NCBI GenBank assembly: GCA_023485185.1
Contig: JAMCZP010000361.1
Span: 6,188-70,187 of the forward strand
From: Gammaproteobacteria bacterium
Lineage (GTDB): Bacteria; Pseudomonadota; Gammaproteobacteria; Pseudomonadales; Halomonadaceae
DNA: 64,000 nucleotides
Reading direction: 5' to 3'
Positions 48,011 to 55,735 of the stretch are shown piece by piece. The notes beneath the pieces are model-generated. The model was not told the origin of the DNA. It ran no database searches and saw only the letters and a list, made by a program, of their open reading frames with translations. Numbering within the stretch: position 1 is the first letter of the stretch; the number at the start of each line of letters is the position of its first letter. Both the position numbers and the translations under genes were made by a program.

Positions 48011-48136
48011 CGCCGCAATTGAAGTGACGCCGATTTGTACCCATATTGCGGGCGTCCACTGGACCACTGGTCTGGTGAAGTGCAGCTAAAAGGGTGTGTC
48101 CAGCGTTGATGACCACCCATAAGGGTGGCTTTTTTT
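48011..48136 (+). ncRNA. Candidate cis-regulatory leader (or small RNA) upstream of metNIQ
   Basis: The predicted transcript folds into CGCCGCAAT (48011-48019) with ATTGCGGGCG (48045-48054; one bulge). A 9-bp hairpin follows, CACUGGACC (48057-48065) with GGUCUGGUG (48069-48077; two G-U pairs). The 3' end is an intrinsic terminator at 48113-48136. GGGUG (48092-48096) can pair with CACCC (48114-48118) and would break the terminator. It does not match the SAM-I consensus or other riboswitches I remember. Whether it is a riboswitch, attenuator or independent sRNA cannot be told from sequence. Confidence 0.5.
48113..48136 (+). terminator. Intrinsic terminator within the metN leader
   Basis: CCACCC (48113-48118), loop ATAA, GGGTGG (48123-48128), one C, then seven T (48130-48136). 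It is 60 bases before the metN start and points in the metN direction, so it must end a transcript that starts inside the leader. Confidence 0.85.
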
Positions 48137-48195
48137 ATCCCCCCTTCGCCTGCTGCCCCGCACTCCGTCTTCGGCCTACCGTTAAGGCAGACGCT

Positions 48196-49254
48196 ATGAT
48201 TGAACTTAGCAACGTCAGTAAAACCTATTTCAGTAATAACAAGGGTAGCGGCACTAATGCCGTCTATGCGCTTAAAAATGCAAATCTCACGGTTCCGAAA
48301 GGCACGATTCACGGCGTCATTGGGCTTTCAGGCGCCGGTAAATCCACGCTAATTCGCTGCGTTAATTTGCTTGAGCGCCCGACCAGCGGCAGCGTTATTG
48401 TCGATGGCGAAGAGATGACGCGCTTAAGCAACGCGGCACTCAACCGGGCGCGCCATCGGATAGGCATGATCTTTCAGCACTTCAACCTGCTGACTACCCG
48501 CAGCGTATTCGACAACGTTGCACTGCCCCTTGAGTTAATGGGGCAAAAACGCAACGTCATCCGCGAGCGTGTCATTCCGCTGTTGGAAATGGTTGGCCTG
48601 GCAGATAAAGCTAACCAATACCCCGCCCAGTTATCCGGCGGTCAAAAGCAGCGGGTGGCGATTGCCCGCGCGCTGGCAAGCAAACCCCAGGTACTGCTGT
48701 GTGACGAAGCGACCTCGGCGCTGGATCCGCAGACCACCAGCTCAATTTTAGAGCTGCTGAGAGACATTAACCATCAACTGGGTATTACCATCTTATTGAT
48801 CACCCATGAGATGGAGGTAGTTAAATCTATTTGCCACCGGGTCAGCCTAATCTCTGATGGTGAGCTTGTGGAAGATTCGGAAGTGGGCGACTTCTTTACC
48901 GCTCCCCGCACTCAGTTGGGGCGTGAATTCCTCAACGACTTCCTGCAGTTAACACCCCCCAAGGAGCTGATTGAAAGGCTCTCCGACACACCGGGTGTCG
49001 ATACGCATCCCGTGGTGCGGCTAACGTTCTCGGGTGATGCTGTCTCAACACCGCTCATTTCACGCCTTGCCCGTGAGTGCAGTGTCGATGTCAGCATTCT
49101 TCAAGCCAAGGTAGAGTCCATTCAGGATCGCACACTAGGACTAATGATCGCTGAACTACTGGGGACGCCCGATCAAACACAGCAAGCCATGACCTATCTT
49201 GAAGCGCATCAATTACAGGTGGAGGTACTCGGCCATGTCCAGCGCAATGTTTGA
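48196..49254 (+). CDS. metN: Methionine ABC transporter ATP-binding protein MetN
   Basis: ATPase of the methionine importer. The 352-residue protein (ATG at 48196, AAGG upstream) has Walker A GLSGAGKST, signature LSGGQKQRVAIARAL and Walker B LLCDEATSALDP, and a C-terminal NIL/ACT-like domain of about 90 residues (VVRLTFSGDAVSTPLIS ... LEVLGH-like end) that binds methionine for trans-inhibition in E. coli. It overlaps metI by 20 bases. Confidence 0.96.
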   Translation: MIELSNVSKTYFSNNKGSGTNAVYALKNANLTVPKGTIHGVIGLSGAGKSTLIRCVNLLERPTSGSVIVDGEEMTRLSNAALNRARHRIGMIFQHFNLLTTRSVFDNVALPLELMGQKRNVIRERVIPLLEMVGLADKANQYPAQLSGGQKQRVAIARALASKPQVLLCDEATSALDPQTTSSILELLRDINHQLGITILLITHEMEVVKSICHRVSLISDGELVEDSEVGDFFTAPRTQLGREFLNDFLQLTPPKELIERLSDTPGVDTHPVVRLTFSGDAVSTPLISRLARECSVDVSILQAKVESIQDRTLGLMIAELLGTPDQTQQAMTYLEAHQLQVEVLGHVQRNV

Positions 49255-49888
49255 TCTTATTTTACAAGCCACGCTGGATACTCTTTATATGGTGGCGGTT
49301 TCCGGGGTTATTTCCACGCTAGTCGGTCTCCCGCTGGGGGTGCTACTCTATGTTACCCGTCCGCGCCAAATTCTAGCGAAGCCAGTGCTTAATCAAGCAC
49401 TTAGCATTATCACCAATATTGGCCGCTCGATACCTTTTATTATTTTGATGGTAGCCATCATTCCATTCACCCGCATGCTGGTGGGCACATCGATTGGTAT
49501 TAATGCAGCGTCAGTGCCTCTCACCATCGCCGCTATCCCTTTTGTTGCTAGGTTGGTTGAAGGTGCACTTAACGAGCTCTCGCCTGGGTTAATTGAAGCC
49601 GCTCAAGCCATGGGCGCCACCCCATGGCAAATCATTTGCAAAGTACTTATTCCAGAAGCGCGCGGCGGCATCATGACGGGGTTAACCATTACCGTGGTCA
49701 CGCTAGTTAGCTACTCTGCCATGGCAGGAGCCGTCGGCGGAGGTGGCTTGGGCGACTTAGGAATTCGCTACGGTTACAACCGTTTCAACCCAACCATTAT
49801 GCTGATTACCGTCGTAATTCTGGTGGTTATGGTTCAAGGGTTTCAGAGTTTGGGCGACTATCTGGTTCGCAAAAGTGACCGTAAATAG
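49235..49888 (+). CDS. metI: Methionine ABC transporter permease MetI
   Basis: The 217-residue permease has five membrane helices and the EAA loop EAAQAMGATPWQIICKVLIPEA that docks on MetN. GGAGG at 49220-49224 precedes the ATG at 49235; an ATG at 49247 is also possible. It overlaps the metN end. A 105-base gap separates it from metQ. Confidence 0.95.
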   Translation: MSSAMFDLILQATLDTLYMVAVSGVISTLVGLPLGVLLYVTRPRQILAKPVLNQALSIITNIGRSIPFIILMVAIIPFTRMLVGTSIGINAASVPLTIAAIPFVARLVEGALNELSPGLIEAAQAMGATPWQIICKVLIPEARGGIMTGLTITVVTLVSYSAMAGAVGGGGLGDLGIRYGYNRFNPTIMLITVVILVVMVQGFQSLGDYLVRKSDRK

Positions 49889-49993
49889 CGACTTTTGGTG
49901 CTATCAATCAGATATAACCAAAACGCATTAGATTTATGTTTTTTATTACCGTATTATTGACTTATTTACGAACAGCGCCACTGGAGAGCATCC

Positions 49994-50785
49994 ATGCAAA
50001 AATTGATTATCGGTAGCCTAACGGCCCTTGCCCTAGCGATTAACGTTGCCAACGCCGAAACACGCAGCATTAAAATGGGCACCGTCGCAGGTCCTGAAAC
50101 GGAAGTGATGGAAGTTGCCGCTCGGATTGCTAAAGAAGAGTTCGACCTGGATGTCGAAATCATCGAATTTACTGACTACGTCACCCCCAATGCCGCTTTG
50201 GCAGATGGCAGCCTAGATGCCAATGCCTACCAGCATGAGCCCTACCTGCAGTCGATGGTAAATGACCGTGGCTATGACTTGGCTATTGCGGGCTATACCT
50301 TCGTGTATCCGATCGGCGCCTACTCTGAAAAATATGACAGTATCGACGACCTGCCGGACGGAGCCCAAATCGCGCTGCCCAACGACCCTTCCAATGAAGG
50401 TCGCGCGCTGATTTTGATGCACAACGAAGGCCTGATTACGCTGAATGATCCGACATTCCTTGAAGCAACGCCAATTGATATTGCCGAAAACCCACGCAAC
50501 TTCCGCTTCCGCGAAATCGAAGCTGCCCAGTTGCCCCGTGTTCTTCCCGATGTCGATATGGCGTTTATTAACAATACCTTCGCCCAGCCAGCCGGCTTAA
50601 GCCTGGACGACGCCTTGATCAAAGAAGGCCCCGAGTCGCCCTACGTCAACCTGATCGCCGTTCGTGGCGGCGATGAAGATCGCGAAGAGATTCGCCAACT
50701 GATTGACGCTTATCAGCGTGATGAAGTTATTGAAAAAGCGGAAGAACTATTTAAAGGCGCAGCAGTACCGGGCTGGATTGAGTAA
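49994..50785 (+). CDS. metQ: Methionine-binding periplasmic protein MetQ (not lipidated)
   Basis: The 263-residue NlpA-family binding protein carries KMGTVAGPETEVMEVAA, NAYQHEPYL and ALPNDPSNEGRAL, hallmarks of the MetQ ligand site. The signal peptide ends with ANA-ET, a signal peptidase I site, and lacks the lipobox Cys of E. coli MetQ, so the protein should be soluble in the periplasm. GGAG at 49981-49984 supports the start. A terminator follows at 50836. Confidence 0.94.
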   Translation: MQKLIIGSLTALALAINVANAETRSIKMGTVAGPETEVMEVAARIAKEEFDLDVEIIEFTDYVTPNAALADGSLDANAYQHEPYLQSMVNDRGYDLAIAGYTFVYPIGAYSEKYDSIDDLPDGAQIALPNDPSNEGRALILMHNEGLITLNDPTFLEATPIDIAENPRNFRFREIEAAQLPRVLPDVDMAFINNTFAQPAGLSLDDALIKEGPESPYVNLIAVRGGDEDREEIRQLIDAYQRDEVIEKAEELFKGAAVPGWIE

Positions 50786-50835
50786 CACTTAGTTAGCCGT
50801 AACGCTGCTGAGTAAAATCGTTGTTATAAACCGAT

Positions 50836-50865
50836 CAGGCCGGCGCTCATAAAAGCGCCGGCCTG
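50836..50865 (+). terminator. Hairpin terminator after metQ
   Basis: CAGGCCGGCGCT (50836-50847) and AGCGCCGGCCTG (50854-50865) form a 12-bp perfect stem with a six-base loop. The following T content is poor, but the stem is very stable. Confidence 0.7.
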
Positions 50866-50890
50866 TTGCGCTGTATAGATAAGGAAGTAT

Positions 50891-51376
50891 ATGCAAGCTA
50901 CCGTCGACTACTCGCTACTTAACCGTCAGCTCGAAGCACTGCTCGATACCCGCGACTGGCTCACCAATAGCGCTCAGACCTGTGCCTTTATTCAACAGCA
51001 GCTTAGCGACCTTAACTGGGTGGGCTTTTATTTGCAGCACCAGCCCAATCTTCTGGGCTTAGGCCCCTTCCAAGGCCTACCCGCCTGCCACCCTATCCCC
51101 TTTAGCAAAGGCGTCTGTGGTGCCGCTGCTCGTGAACAAAAGACCCAGCGAGTGGATGATGTACACGCGGTCGCTGACCACATTGCTTGCGACGCCAACT
51201 CACGTTCAGAATTAGTGGTTCCTATTGTTATTAACAGCCACCTCTGGGGCGTGCTCGACTTAGATAGCCCTCTTTTCGCGCGTTTCACTGAACAGGATCA
51301 AATCGGCATTGAAGCCTTGGTCGCAACGTTTATACGTCAGACCGACTTACCCAACCTGACGAGCAGTGCCATTTAA
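50891..51376 (+). CDS. msrC: Free methionine-(R)-sulfoxide reductase (GAF-domain)
   Basis: Reduces free L-methionine-R-sulfoxide with thioredoxin. The 161-residue GAF protein contains the signature LGPFQGLPACHPI, FSKGVCGAA and DHIACDANSRSELVVPI, with the catalytic and resolving cysteines expected for the fRMsr family (C in PAC, GVCG and ACD). AAGGAAG lies upstream. The metNIQ genes stand directly before it, so import and repair of methionine are adjacent. A strong hairpin separates them from it, so they may be separate units. Confidence 0.93.
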   Translation: MQATVDYSLLNRQLEALLDTRDWLTNSAQTCAFIQQQLSDLNWVGFYLQHQPNLLGLGPFQGLPACHPIPFSKGVCGAAAREQKTQRVDDVHAVADHIACDANSRSELVVPIVINSHLWGVLDLDSPLFARFTEQDQIGIEALVATFIRQTDLPNLTSSAI

Positions 51377-51386
51377 CACACAAACA

Positions 51387-51418
51387 AAAACACCCCATGC
51401 CAAGGCATGGGGTGTTTT
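51387..51418. terminator. Bidirectional intrinsic terminator after msrC
   Basis: AAAACACCCCATGCC pairs with GGCATGGGGTGTTTT around a two-base centre (51387-51401 with 51404-51418). Runs of A and T flank both sides, so it can end msrC on the plus strand and the tRNA transcript on the minus strand. Confidence 0.88.
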
Positions 51419-51427
51419 CAATACAGC

Positions 51428-51504
51428 TGGTAGGACCAGGCGGATTTGAACCGCCGACCTCCACGATGTCAACGTGGCGCTCTAACCAACTGAGCTATGG
51501 TCCT
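51428..51504 (-). tRNA. tRNA-Val (anticodon GAC), copy 1
   Basis: The minus-strand cloverleaf has acceptor AGGACCA pairing with TGGTCCT, then discriminator A and an encoded CCA at 51428-51430. The anticodon loop is TTGACAT with GAC at 51468-51470, flanked by the CCACG/CGTGG stem. The T arm is GGCGGTTCAAATCCGCC. It reads GUC/GUU valine codons. Confidence 0.95.
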
Positions 51505-51527
51505 GAAAATTGGTGCTGCCGAGTGAA

Positions 51528-51604
51528 TGGTAGGACCAGGCGGATTTGAACCGCCGACCTCCACGATGTCAACGTGGCGCTCTAACCAACTGAGCTATGG
51601 TCCT
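51528..51604 (-). tRNA. tRNA-Val (anticodon GAC), copy 2
   Basis: Identical in all 77 bases to the copy at 51428-51504, with the anticodon GAC at 51568-51570 and encoded CCA at 51528-51530. The two genes are 23 bases apart and probably transcribed together from the minus strand, copy 2 first. Confidence 0.95.
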
Positions 51605-51865
51605 ATCTAGGCGCTATTTACTAAGAGCTATCTAATTAGGCTCTATTGCGCAGAATATTAAGCGCCCGCATGCCAAGCAACGGATGCGAATTTTACCCAC
51701 TTGCCACTGAATTGCAAGCTATTTCCTTCCGTCATCAATATCTCGCTATACGGCCAAACATCAAAATTTATCAGACCAATGGACACTCATCTCACTATGG
51801 AACTAGTCTTAGCGCTCGATATTATGGATAACATAAATTAATTATATAAATTAAGGGGGCAAACC

Positions 51866-52936
51866 GTGCTTGGTCCTTTGCTAGGAAGCATAGCCATCGC
51901 GTTACTATTAGGCACCATTGTGGCACGCATTGAAGTGCACTGGTGGTGGATTCGGTGCTTTGAATTTCCCCGCCTGCAAATCGCTTCCCTGGCATTAGTT
52001 ACCGCTATATTGACGGTATTTTTTGTTGATGATAGCCAATGGTATTGGGTAGCACTCATTGCATCTGGCACTACGCTAATCATCCAGGCCAATTACATTT
52101 TACCCTGGACGCGAATTTGGCCTGTACAAGTGATGGCCGCTGAATCCCCCGAAGCCGAACGCACAGTGACGCTGCTCATCGCCAACGTACTAATGCCAAA
52201 CCACCGGACTGAAAGGCTAATCGAGATGATTAAGCACCATCAGCCTGACATTGTACTGACCCTTGAATCGGATCAGTGGTGGCAAGACCAGCTAGATCCA
52301 GTTCTCGCAGAAAACTGGCCACACAGCGTTAAAGTTCCGCTCGATAATCTATACGGAATGCACCTTTATTCACGCCTTGCTCTCGAGAACACTTCCATCG
52401 AGTGGCTAATTCAAGATGATATTCCTTCTATTCACACAAACATCACACTCGACAACGGCGAGCGCATTCGCCTATACGCAGTACACCCGCGCCCGCCCGC
52501 GCCAAGTGAAAGCGAGAAATCGCTTTGGCGCGACGCTGAACTACTGCTGATAGGTAAAAAAATCCATGAAGATCCCAAGCCTACGCTGGTGGCTGGAGAC
52601 CTGAATGATGTGGCATGGTCGCGCACAACACGGCTTTTTTGTCGCGTGGGAGGCATGCTAGATCCACGCCGCGGACGCGGCATGTTCAGTACCTTCCATG
52701 CCAAATACCCCTTGTTGCGCTGGCCTTTAGATCACATCTTTGTGACAGAGCATTTCACGCTCGTTAGCATGCAGCGCTTAGGTGCGTTTGGCTCAGATCA
52801 TTTTCCTATCTTAGCAACGCTGTGTTATCGCCCCTCGCGCAAAGACGAAAATAAAGCGCCTGAAGCAAGTGCCGAGGAGCGCCAAGAAGCCAGTGAAACG
52901 ATCCAAGAAGGCAAAACCGAAAAGCAAGAGACCTGA
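51866..52936 (+). CDS. Endonuclease/exonuclease/phosphatase (EEP) family membrane protein
   Basis: The 356-residue protein starts at a GTG (51866) with AAGGGGG upstream. About three N-terminal membrane helices precede an EEP catalytic domain with LLIANVL, PDIVLTLESD, VAGDLNDVAWS and FGSDHFPI, the metal and catalytic His/Asp positions of the YafD-like group. A charged Glu/Lys-rich tail of 35 residues ends the protein. The catalytic domain is probably periplasmic. The substrate (lipid head group or nucleic acid) is unknown. Confidence 0.85.
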   Translation: MLGPLLGSIAIALLLGTIVARIEVHWWWIRCFEFPRLQIASLALVTAILTVFFVDDSQWYWVALIASGTTLIIQANYILPWTRIWPVQVMAAESPEAERTVTLLIANVLMPNHRTERLIEMIKHHQPDIVLTLESDQWWQDQLDPVLAENWPHSVKVPLDNLYGMHLYSRLALENTSIEWLIQDDIPSIHTNITLDNGERIRLYAVHPRPPAPSESEKSLWRDAELLLIGKKIHEDPKPTLVAGDLNDVAWSRTTRLFCRVGGMLDPRRGRGMFSTFHAKYPLLRWPLDHIFVTEHFTLVSMQRLGAFGSDHFPILATLCYRPSRKDENKAPEASAEERQEASETIQEGKTEKQET

Positions 52937-52973
52937 GTCACAACATTTTCATGCAGGCTAACTCACCACCTGC

Positions 52974-54350
52974 TTACTCAGGGATTCCACCCTGAGTGAG
53001 CGCCTTCGGATCAAGTAACCGCTCTAAGGTTTTTCTATCAAGGTCAGTCTTCTCTTCTGCCACGTCAATGATGGGTCGTCCCGCCTGATAAGCTTCTTTA
53101 GCAATGGCGGCAGCGGCGTTATAACCAATTTCCCCGTTTAAAGCGGTGACCAAAATCGGGTTACGCGCCAGCGGGCCCATCACATTATCTTCACGCACTT
53201 TGAACGTGGCGATGGCACGGTCAGCAAGTAGGCAAGCGGTATTACTCATTAAGCTAATGGATGTCAGCAAATTGGAAGCCACCAGCGGTAACATGACATT
53301 TAACTGAAAATTACCACTTTGCCCCGCCACGGTAATGGCGGCATCCAAGCCGATCACTTGGGCGGCTGCCTGAGCGGCTGACTCCGGAATCACCGGATTC
53401 ACCTTACCCGGCATAATTGAACTTCCGGGCTGCAACGCCTCAAGCTCAATTTCACCCAACCCGGCTAATGGCCCGGAGTTCATCCAGCGCAGATCGTTGG
53501 CAATTTTCATAATCACGCAGGCCAACCCTTTCAACTGCCCAGACAGCTCCACGGCCGCATCTTGTGAAGAGAGGCTAGCGAAAAAACTATCGTTAGGCGT
53601 AAACAGTAACCCGGTTTGCTCGCTCAGTTCCTGGGCGACTTGCTCAGCAAACCCGACTGGCGCATTGATACCGGTTCCCACCGCTGTACCACCCTGGGCT
53701 ATGCGGCAAAGCCTTTGCATGGCGCTATCAAAACGCTCTATCGCCTGCCTTACTTGGCTCGACCAGGCCCCCATCTCTTGATCCATACGCAGAGGCATAG
53801 CATCCATCAAGTGAGTGCGGCCCGTTTTCACAATGTGACTTAACTCACCGGCACGCTGATCAATGGTATCGCGAAGATGTACTAGCGCTGGCCGCAGCGA
53901 CGCATGTACCGCAATGGCCGCCGAAAGATGAATAGCCGTCGGAATAACATCATTGCTCGACTGGCCCATATTCACATGATCGTTTGGGGTTACCTCTACA
54001 CCCTCTCGACTGGCCAGTGTTGCGAGCACCTCATTGACGTTCATATTGGTAGAAGTACCCGACCCGGTTTGAAACACATCAATGGGAAACTGCTGATCGT
54101 GCTTGCCGGTTAACACCTCGCGAGCAGCCTTCTGAATTGCTTCGGCGCGGTCATCATCAAGCCCACCTAATGTTTGGTTGGCGCGTGCTGCCGCAAGCTT
54201 AATTCGGGCAACTGCGTGAATAAAGGCGGTCGGCATAGGCGAATGCGAGACCGGAAAGTTGTTAATCGCCCGCTGCGTCTGAGCGCCATAAAGCGCATCG
54301 GCGGGCACTTCCAGTTCGCCCATGCTGTCGCGTTCCATACGTGTTGCCAT
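52974..54350 (-). CDS. fumC: Fumarate hydratase class II
   Basis: Oxygen-stable fumarase converting fumarate to L-malate. The 458-residue protein carries the superfamily signature GSSIMPGKVNP, TGSGTSTNMN and GRTHLMDAMPL. A strong AAGGAGG precedes the ATG at 54350. Length matches E. coli FumC (467). It is divergent from the phasin gene. No terminator is visible before the end of the EEP gene. Confidence 0.96.
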   Translation of the reverse strand: MATRMERDSMGELEVPADALYGAQTQRAINNFPVSHSPMPTAFIHAVARIKLAAARANQTLGGLDDDRAEAIQKAAREVLTGKHDQQFPIDVFQTGSGTSTNMNVNEVLATLASREGVEVTPNDHVNMGQSSNDVIPTAIHLSAAIAVHASLRPALVHLRDTIDQRAGELSHIVKTGRTHLMDAMPLRMDQEMGAWSSQVRQAIERFDSAMQRLCRIAQGGTAVGTGINAPVGFAEQVAQELSEQTGLLFTPNDSFFASLSSQDAAVELSGQLKGLACVIMKIANDLRWMNSGPLAGLGEIELEALQPGSSIMPGKVNPVIPESAAQAAAQVIGLDAAITVAGQSGNFQLNVMLPLVASNLLTSISLMSNTACLLADRAIATFKVREDNVMGPLARNPILVTALNGEIGYNAAAAIAKEAYQAGRPIIDVAEEKTDLDRKTLERLLDPKALTQGGIPE

Positions 54351-54561
54351 TGCTCGTCCTCCTTTGATTAAAATAATTCCCGCCGTTAACTCTGAGCCAT
54401 TAACCTGTAGATCGTTCGCTTAGTTATTAATCATCTGCATTACAACCTATTAAGAACAAATGTTGCGCTGCACAAAAGCAGTTGCTATGCTGCACCGCAA
54501 GATAGATTGAAAATTCTGCTTCTACTTCCAGCAGTCTATGATCACCCCGGAGGGTATAAAT

Positions 54562-54936
54562 ATGCGTACTGTAAATACTAACGAAATGACTCAACAATTT
54601 GACAACATGTTCATGGCACCCATGCGTGCCTATATGGCTTTAAGTGTCGATTACACTGAGAAAATGATCAACGCTCAAATGGATGCAAGCAAAGCCTACG
54701 TTGATACCGGCATTGCTCAAATGCGCCAAATGATGGACGTGAAAGATGCAGAAGGCCTGCGCAGCTATATGGAAGGCCAGCAAAAAGTGGTTAAAGAATT
54801 AGCTGAGCGCGCTAAAGGAGATGCCGACAAAGTCGTTTCTCTGCAGCAGGACTTTATTCAGAAAAGCCAGAAAATTACTGAAGACAATGTGAAGCAAGCG
54901 CAAACGGCTGCTAGCAAGATGAGCAAAACCGCTTAA
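54562..54936 (+). CDS. Phasin family protein (polyhydroxyalkanoate granule associated)
   Basis: The 124-residue helical protein begins at the ATG at 54562 (GGAGG at 54550-54554). It has a Met-rich amphipathic start (QFDNMFMAPMRAYMALSVDYTEKMI) and a Gln/Lys/Asp-rich coiled C-terminal half, the phasin pattern. Phasins coat polyhydroxyalkanoate granules. No PHA synthase gene lies nearby in the window, so the assignment rests on composition and motif. A bidirectional terminator follows. Confidence 0.82.
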   Translation: MRTVNTNEMTQQFDNMFMAPMRAYMALSVDYTEKMINAQMDASKAYVDTGIAQMRQMMDVKDAEGLRSYMEGQQKVVKELAERAKGDADKVVSLQQDFIQKSQKITEDNVKQAQTAASKMSKTA

Positions 54937-54985
54937 GTCACTCCTTTTTGGAGGCTCTTTAAGCGAGCAGCGTGCTTCGCACGGT

Positions 54986-55026
54986 AAAAACGCCCTCGTC
55001 GGCTTCATGCTGACGAGGGCGTTTTT
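54986..55026. terminator. Bidirectional terminator between the phasin gene and hda
   Basis: CGCCCTCGTC (54991-55000) pairs with GACGAGGGCG (55012-55021), with five A residues before and five T residues after. It serves both convergent genes. Confidence 0.92.
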
Positions 55027-55027
55027 G

Positions 55028-55735
55028 TTACCAGCCGAGCGCCGACTTCACGAACGGAATGGTAAGCTTGCGCTTGGCCGACAATGACGCTTTATCGAGT
55101 GTTTCAACGGCACGACATAACTCACCTAATTCACGCGGGCCGCGGTGCAGAATATAGCGCCCCACATCATCAGGAAGCTGCATTCCTCTTACGCTGGCAC
55201 GCAGCTTTAGGGCAGCCAAGCGCTCATTGTCATCTTCTAACGGGTGAACATGAAACGTGACCCCCCAGGTTAAACGCGAAGCTAAGTCGGGCAAAACCAC
55301 ATTCAACTGCCGGGGGGATGCACTGGCAACAATAATCAGCTTTTTTCCAGCATCGCGCAGACGGTTGAAGGCGTGAAACAGCGCCTCTTCCCAACGCTTG
55401 CGTCCAATCACGCACTCTAAATCATCAATGGCAACGAGATCCAAGCGCTCAATATCTTCAAGCATTAATGGTGGAAAGTGGCCTAGATCATTTAATGGCA
55501 GGTAAAGTGCGCGTTTATCAGCATCTGACGCCGCGTGGCACGCGGCTTGAAGCAGGTGGCTACGCCCTACGCCTGGCGCTCCCCATAAATAGAGAAACTG
55601 CTCCCCCTCAGCCGTTAGCTGCTGTGACACATGCTCAAGTAGCGGCGCGTTTGTTCGCGCCGCATAATAGTTATCGAAGGTTGCATCGTCACGCAATCCT
55701 ACCCCTAGGGGAAGCTGTGCCGGCGGACGGCTCAT
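55028..55735 (-). CDS. hda: DnaA regulatory inactivator Hda
   Basis: AAA+ protein that, with the DNA sliding clamp, stimulates hydrolysis of DnaA-bound ATP. The 235-residue protein has the clamp-binding motif QLPLGV close to the N-terminus, a Walker A-like GAPGVGRSH (Arg instead of Lys, as in E. coli Hda), LVAIDDLECVIG and the C-terminal RGPRELGELCRAVETLD sensor II region. The ATG overlaps the PerM stop (ATGA). Confidence 0.94.
   Translation of the reverse strand: MSRPPAQLPLGVGLRDDATFDNYYAARTNAPLLEHVSQQLTAEGEQFLYLWGAPGVGRSHLLQAACHAASDADKRALYLPLNDLGHFPPLMLEDIERLDLVAIDDLECVIGRKRWEEALFHAFNRLRDAGKKLIIVASASPRQLNVVLPDLASRLTWGVTFHVHPLEDDNERLAALKLRASVRGMQLPDDVGRYILHRGPRELGELCRAVETLDKASLSAKRKLTIPFVKSALGW

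Larger units (their letters stand above)
47887..48195. other. 309-base divergent region between ribE and metN
   Basis: The plus strand of this region contains a good promoter, a folded leader and an intrinsic terminator, listed separately; together these suggest a cis-regulatory RNA or a small RNA ahead of metNIQ. No protein gene is supported here; the frame that extends metN upstream to 48094 runs through the terminator. The ribE promoter on the other strand was not identified. Confidence 0.6.

Noticed and set aside
48011..48136. SAM-I riboswitch before metN
   Set aside because: The conserved GAGGGA/GCAACC segments are missing, so I listed the region only as an unassigned leader.
51428..51604. 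Genomic island attachment site at the tRNA pair
   Set aside because: No integrase gene or partial tRNA repeat is seen nearby; flanking genes are ordinary chromosomal genes.
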